A DNA stretch of 64,000 nt from Micromonospora sp. CCTCC AA 2012012 (lineage in GTDB: Bacteria > Actinomycetota > Actinomycetes > Mycobacteriales > Micromonosporaceae), in assembly GCF_040499845.1 (NCBI RefSeq), contig NZ_CP159342.1, forward strand, positions 6,448,001 through 6,512,000, read 5' to 3'. How positions within the stretch are numbered: position 1 is the stretch's first letter; every line of letters starts with the position of its first letter. Positions 60,817-64,000 of this stretch are shown piece after piece. The position numbers and the translations under genes were made by a program. The notes under the pieces are model-generated. The model saw only the letters and a list, made by a program, of their open reading frames with translations. It did no database searches and was not told where the DNA came from.

Positions 60817-61638
60817 TTACTGGGTGGGCTGCTCGGGCATCTGCTGGCCCAGATCGCGCGGCGTCGTGCCGGTCGCCGTGACGCCCTGGGCGCAGTTGGC
60901 GGTCGGCCCCTCGATCGAGGCGTTCACCCGCAGCGTCTTGATGAAGTCGTCGATCCGGCCGTCGTCGGCGTTGTCGACCTTGAGCTGGAAGCCCCAGGCC
61001 TGCAGCGAGATCGGCTTGTCCAGCCCCTCGTAGGGGCTGAGCATCAGCTTCTCCTTGCCCTGCACCTTGGCCTTCAGCTTGGCCACCTGGTCGGCCGGCA
61101 GGTCGGGGCGGTAGGTGATCCAGACCGTGCCGTGCTCCAGGCTGTGCACCGCGTGCTCGTTGGCGATCGGGGCGTCGTAGACGTCGCCCATGCAGTTCTG
61201 CCAGGCGTCGTTGTGCGGGCCGGCCACCGGGGGCGACTGGGCGTACTTGAGCGAGCCCTTCTCGTGTCGGCCGCCCTTGACCAGGTCCTTGTCCTTCTTG
61301 CGGAAGTCGACCACGCCGTTGATCGAGTCGGCCCGCTCCTGCCAGGGCTGCGACCCCCGGTACGCGGCGAACGCGCCGTACCCGATGATGCCGGCGGCGA
61401 GCACGCCGACCGCGACGAAGAGGGCGATCGGACCCCAGGAACGGCCCTGGCTCACCTTGACCGGGGCGACCGGCTTGCGGCCCTTGCCGCCCGCGGTCGG
61501 GCGGGGGCTGCCCTTGCCGGCCCCGTTCCCGCCGCCGGACGGCTTGTCGGCAGCGGCCGGCCGGCCGGCGGCCGGCTTCTTGCCGGTGCTGACCACGGTC
61601 GGGCGGCGTTCCGGGCCGCCCGGGGTGCTGATGCTCAT
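60817..61638 (-). CDS. DUF3105 membrane protein
   Basis: 273 aa. Basic, Gly/Pro/Lys-rich cytoplasmic N-terminus (about 1-68), one transmembrane helix (about 70-92) and an extracytoplasmic DUF3105 domain with SPPVAGPHNDAWQNCMGDVYDAPIANEHAVHSLEHGTVWITYRP. The His residues and two Cys (QNCMGD, TANCAQG) are conserved features and could bind metal. It heads the operon with DUF305 and is divergent from argS. Function unknown. Confidence 0.87.
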   Translation of the reverse strand: MSISTPGGPERRPTVVSTGKKPAAGRPAAADKPSGGGNGAGKGSPRPTAGGKGRKPVAPVKVSQGRSWGPIALFVAVGVLAAGIIGYGAFAAYRGSQPWQERADSINGVVDFRKKDKDLVKGGRHEKGSLKYAQSPPVAGPHNDAWQNCMGDVYDAPIANEHAVHSLEHGTVWITYRPDLPADQVAKLKAKVQGKEKLMLSPYEGLDKPISLQAWGFQLKVDNADDGRIDDFIKTLRVNASIEGPTANCAQGVTATGTTPRDLGQQMPEQPTQ

Positions 61639-61737
61639 CGGGCCTCGTCAGGTCGGTCGGTCAGGGGAGCCGGCGGGCCTGTTCACATGCTGGGTCGCCG
61701 CCGCGGTGCCCGAGTCTACCCCCGATAACATGGTTCG

Positions 61738-63402
61738 GTGACTCCCGCAGAACTCGCCGAGGTCGTCCTCTCCGCAGCCCACGCCGTCTTCACCGACCGG
61801 GGGCTGGACAGCTCCGCGCTGCCCGCGCAGACGGTCGTCGAGCGGCCCCGCAACCCCGAGCACGGCGACTACGCCTCGACGCTGGCGCTCCAGCTCAGCA
61901 AGAAGGTGGGCGTCCCGCCGCGGGAGCTGGCCACCGCGCTGGCCGAGCAGCTCGGCCGGGCGCCGGGGATCAAGTCGGTGGAGATCGCCGGCCCGGGCTT
62001 CCTGAACATCCGGCTCGACGCGGCCGCCGCCGGGCAGCTGGCCAAGGTGATCGTCGAGGCCGGCCCGGAGTACGGCCGCAGCGACACCCTCGCCGGCCAG
62101 AAGATCAACCTGGAGTTCGTCTCGGCGAACCCGACCGGACCGGTGCACATCGGCGGGGTCCGCTGGGCGGCCGTCGGTGACGCGCTCAGCCGGCTGCTCC
62201 GCGCCACCGGCGCCGACGTGGGGACCGAATACTACTTCAACGACGCCGGCTCGCAGATCGACCGCTTCGCCCGGTCGCTGCTCGCCGCCGCCAAGGGTGA
62301 GCCGGCCCCCGAGGACGGCTACGGCGGGGCGTACATCGCCGAGATCGCCACCGAGGTGCGCAACCGCCGGCCGGACGTGCTGGAGCGGGACGACGCCGCC
62401 GCGCAGGAGGTGTTCCGGGTCGAGGGCGTGCAGCTGATGTTCGAGGAGATCAAGTCCTCGCTGCGCGACTTCGGCGTCGAGTTCGACACCTACTTCAACG
62501 AGAAGGACCTGCACGACCGGGGCGAGCTGGACCAGGCGCTGGCCCGGCTTCGCGAGCAAGGGCACGTCTTCGAGTCCGACGGGGCGACCTGGCTGCGCAC
62601 CACCGACTTCGGCGACGACAAGGACCGGGTGCTGCGCAAGTCCAACGGCGAGTGGACCTACTTCGCCGCCGACTGCGCCTACTACCTGGACAAGCGCGAG
62701 CGCGGCTTCGACCGGGTCGTGATCATGCTGGGCGCCGACCACCACGGCTACATCGGCCGGATGAAGGCGATGGCGGCGTGCTTCGGCGACGACCCGGAGC
62801 GCAACCTGGAGATCCTCATCGGCCAGCTGGTCAACCTGGTCCGCGACGGCGCCCCGGTGCGGATGAGCAAGCGGGCCGGCACGGTGGTCACCCTGGAGGA
62901 CCTGGTCGACGCGATCGGCGTGGACGCCTCCCGCTACGCGCTGGCCCGCTACTCCAGCGACTCGCCGATCGACATCGACGTGGAGCTGTGGACCCGGGCC
63001 ACCCGGGACAACCCGGTCTACTACGTCCAGTACGTCGCGGCCCGTACCGCCAGCGTCGGGCGGAACGCCGCCGAGGTGGGGCTGACCCGGGGTGACGCCG
63101 CCGACTTCCACGCCGAGCTGCTCTCCCACGAGAAGGAGAACGAGCTGCTCAAGGCGCTCGCCGAGTTCCCCGCGGTGGTCGCCTCCGCCGCCGAGCTGCG
63201 CGGGCCGCACCAGGTCGCCCGCTACCTGGAGCGGCTGGCCGGGGCGTACCACCGGTTCTATGACAACTGCCGGATCCTGCCGCGCGGCGACGAGGAGGTC
63301 ACCGACCTGCACCGGGCCCGGCTCTGGCTGAACGACGCCACCCGGGTGGTCATCGCGAACGGGCTGCGCCTGCTGGGTGTCTCCGCCCCCGAGAGGATGT
63401 GA
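61738..63402 (+). CDS. argS: Arginine-tRNA ligase
   Basis: 554-aa class I aminoacyl-tRNA synthetase. The N-terminal Add1 domain (about 1-105) recognises the tRNA D-loop; [12 protein letters not shown] holds the HIGH-equivalent motif, [18 protein letters not shown] is typical of ArgRS, and [10 protein letters not shown] is the KMSKS counterpart. The C-terminal helical anticodon domain ends in [16 protein letters not shown] start. It precedes lysA, the usual actinobacterial order argS-lysA-hom-thrC-thrB. Confidence 0.97.
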   Translation: MTPAELAEVVLSAAHAVFTDRGLDSSALPAQTVVERPRNPEHGDYASTLALQLSKKVGVPPRELATALAEQLGRAPGIKSVEIAGPGFLNIRLDAAAAGQLAKVIVEAGPEYGRSDTLAGQKINLEFVSANPTGPVHIGGVRWAAVGDALSRLLRATGADVGTEYYFNDAGSQIDRFARSLLAAAKGEPAPEDGYGGAYIAEIATEVRNRRPDVLERDDAAAQEVFRVEGVQLMFEEIKSSLRDFGVEFDTYFNEKDLHDRGELDQALARLREQGHVFESDGATWLRTTDFGDDKDRVLRKSNGEWTYFAADCAYYLDKRERGFDRVVIMLGADHHGYIGRMKAMAACFGDDPERNLEILIGQLVNLVRDGAPVRMSKRAGTVVTLEDLVDAIGVDASRYALARYSSDSPIDIDVELWTRATRDNPVYYVQYVAARTASVGRNAAEVGLTRGDAADFHAELLSHEKENELLKALAEFPAVVASAAELRGPHQVARYLERLAGAYHRFYDNCRILPRGDEEVTDLHRARLWLNDATRVVIANGLRLLGVSAPERM

Positions 63403-63450
63403 CCGGTGAGCGCGAGGAGTGAGCTTGCGAGCCCCGCAGTCGCGAACGAA
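63403..63450 (+). repeat. Possible dispersed Micromonospora intergenic motif
   Basis: The argS-lysA gap holds GTGAGCGCGAGGAGTGAGC followed by TTGCGAGCCCCGCAGTCGCG. I recall near-identical strings between many genes of Micromonospora and Salinispora, but could not search. No second copy was seen here. Confidence 0.4.
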
Positions 63451-63461
63451 AGGCGGCCTTG

Positions 63462-64000
63462 ATGCGCGCGCATGAGGCCGGGGCGCTGCACGGTGACATC
63501 GGCAGCCGGCCGCCGTGGCTGCGCCCGCCGGGCGACGTCAACGCCTTGGTGCCGCAGCTCTGGCCGCGACATGTGACCCGGGCCGCCGACGGCGCGCTCA
63601 CCGTCGCGGGCCTCGACGTCCGCCAGCTCGCCACCGAGTACGGCACGCCGGTGTACGTCCTCGACGAGGACGACCTCCGGTCGCGCTGCCGCGAGTTCCG
63701 GGCCGCCTTCCCGGACGCCGACGTCTACTACGCGGGCAAGGCGTTCCTCTGCCGCGCGGTGGTCCGGATGATCGCCGAGGAGGGCATGTTCCTCGACGTC
63801 TGCACCGGCGGCGAGCTGGCCACCGCGCTGGCGGCGGACATGCCGGCGGAGCGGATCGGCTTCCACGGCAACAACAAGTCCGTGGCCGAGCTGGCCCGGG
63901 CCCTGGACGCCGGGGTGGGCCGGATCATCCTCGACTCGTTCACCGAGATCGACCGGCTCACCGCGCTGGCCCGCGAGCGCGGCGTACGACCCCGGGTGCT
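63462..64000 (+). CDS. lysA: Diaminopimelate decarboxylase, N-terminal part
   Basis: PLP enzyme that decarboxylates meso-diaminopimelate to lysine. The visible 179 residues include TEYGTPVYVLDEDDLRSRC, DVYYAGKAFLCRAVVRMI with the PLP lysine, FLDVCTGGELATALAADMP and RIGFHGNNKS. ATG 63462 with AAAGG upstream. Truncated by the window end. Lies 59 bp after argS, probably one transcript. Confidence 0.96.
   Translation, partial: MRAHEAGALHGDIGSRPPWLRPPGDVNALVPQLWPRHVTRAADGALTVAGLDVRQLATEYGTPVYVLDEDDLRSRCREFRAAFPDADVYYAGKAFLCRAVVRMIAEEGMFLDVCTGGELATALAADMPAERIGFHGNNKSVAELARALDAGVGRIILDSFTEIDRLTALARERGVRPRV

Overview
The window comes from a high-GC actinobacterium, most likely Micromonospora or a close relative in Micromonosporaceae. 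This rests on the uniformly GC-rich codon use, the actinobacterial fusion forms of Kgd (E2-E1 with an Ala/Pro-rich linker) and LysX (lysyl-PG synthase fused to LysRS), the sigK-rskA pair, many GTG starts with 4-base ATGA/GTGA overlaps, and intergenic elements that I associate with that genus from memory. It looks like ordinary chromosome. I see no prophage, CRISPR array, integrase or large biosynthetic cluster.

Layout. 1-6.3 kb: the 5' part of kgd, a two-gene ABC exporter, a hotdog-like protein, and an acyltransferase pair resembling OlsB/OlsA of ornithine-lipid synthesis. 6.3-13.8 kb: a DUF4097-PadR pair behind a promoter with a palindrome in its spacer, a PhoP/PhoR-like two-component system followed by an HtrA protease (11-bp phased repeats precede both the regulator and the protease), a BON protein and a glycosyltransferase. 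13.8-24 kb: a Ser/Thr kinase, a patatin phospholipase, a PlsC-like acyltransferase, CutA, a very large membrane protein, a desaturase, a pterin dehydratase and an FHA protein. 24-33.3 kb, mostly minus strand: ddaH-rocD arginine/ornithine catabolism, a small membrane protein, Nei2 (plus strand), an APH-like kinase, a WGR/beta-propeller protein, a CoA-disulfide-reductase-like flavoprotein and a YbdK-type ligase. 33.5-39.5 kb: lysX, a DUF998 protein and a hydrolase in overlapping order, then DUF6412 and a YidC paralogue. 39.5-46.7 kb: secreted GH16-CBM6 and CBM2-FN3-GH18 enzymes, DedA, a DUF1349 protein, a GH13 enzyme and an SDR.

46.7-54 kb: hairpin-rich spacer, two small membrane proteins, an oxidoreductase, then a SigK module: sigK-rskA, a fasciclin lipoprotein and a membrane molybdopterin oxidoreductase. 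The same promoter, CCATCC-N15-CCGAAT, occurs before both sigK and the fasciclin gene and matches the mycobacterial SigK consensus as I recall it. DUF2795 and erythromycin-esterase-family genes follow. 54-64 kb: a TetR-MMPL operon with two tandem perfect operators, an AT-rich 71-bp inverted repeat, a PEP-mutase-family enzyme, a stand-alone LigD polymerase domain, tRNA-Arg(CCG), a shrunken IS630-like gene, a DUF305/DUF3105 pair, argS and the 5' part of lysA.

The most useful observations are regulatory: PhoP-type repeats tying a two-component system to HtrA, twin SigK promoters defining a compact regulon, and clear operator palindromes before the GH16, YidC-like, TetR-MMPL and PadR-DUF4097 units. 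Two structured intergenic repeats and a remodelled transposase gene are the parts least explained by standard annotation.
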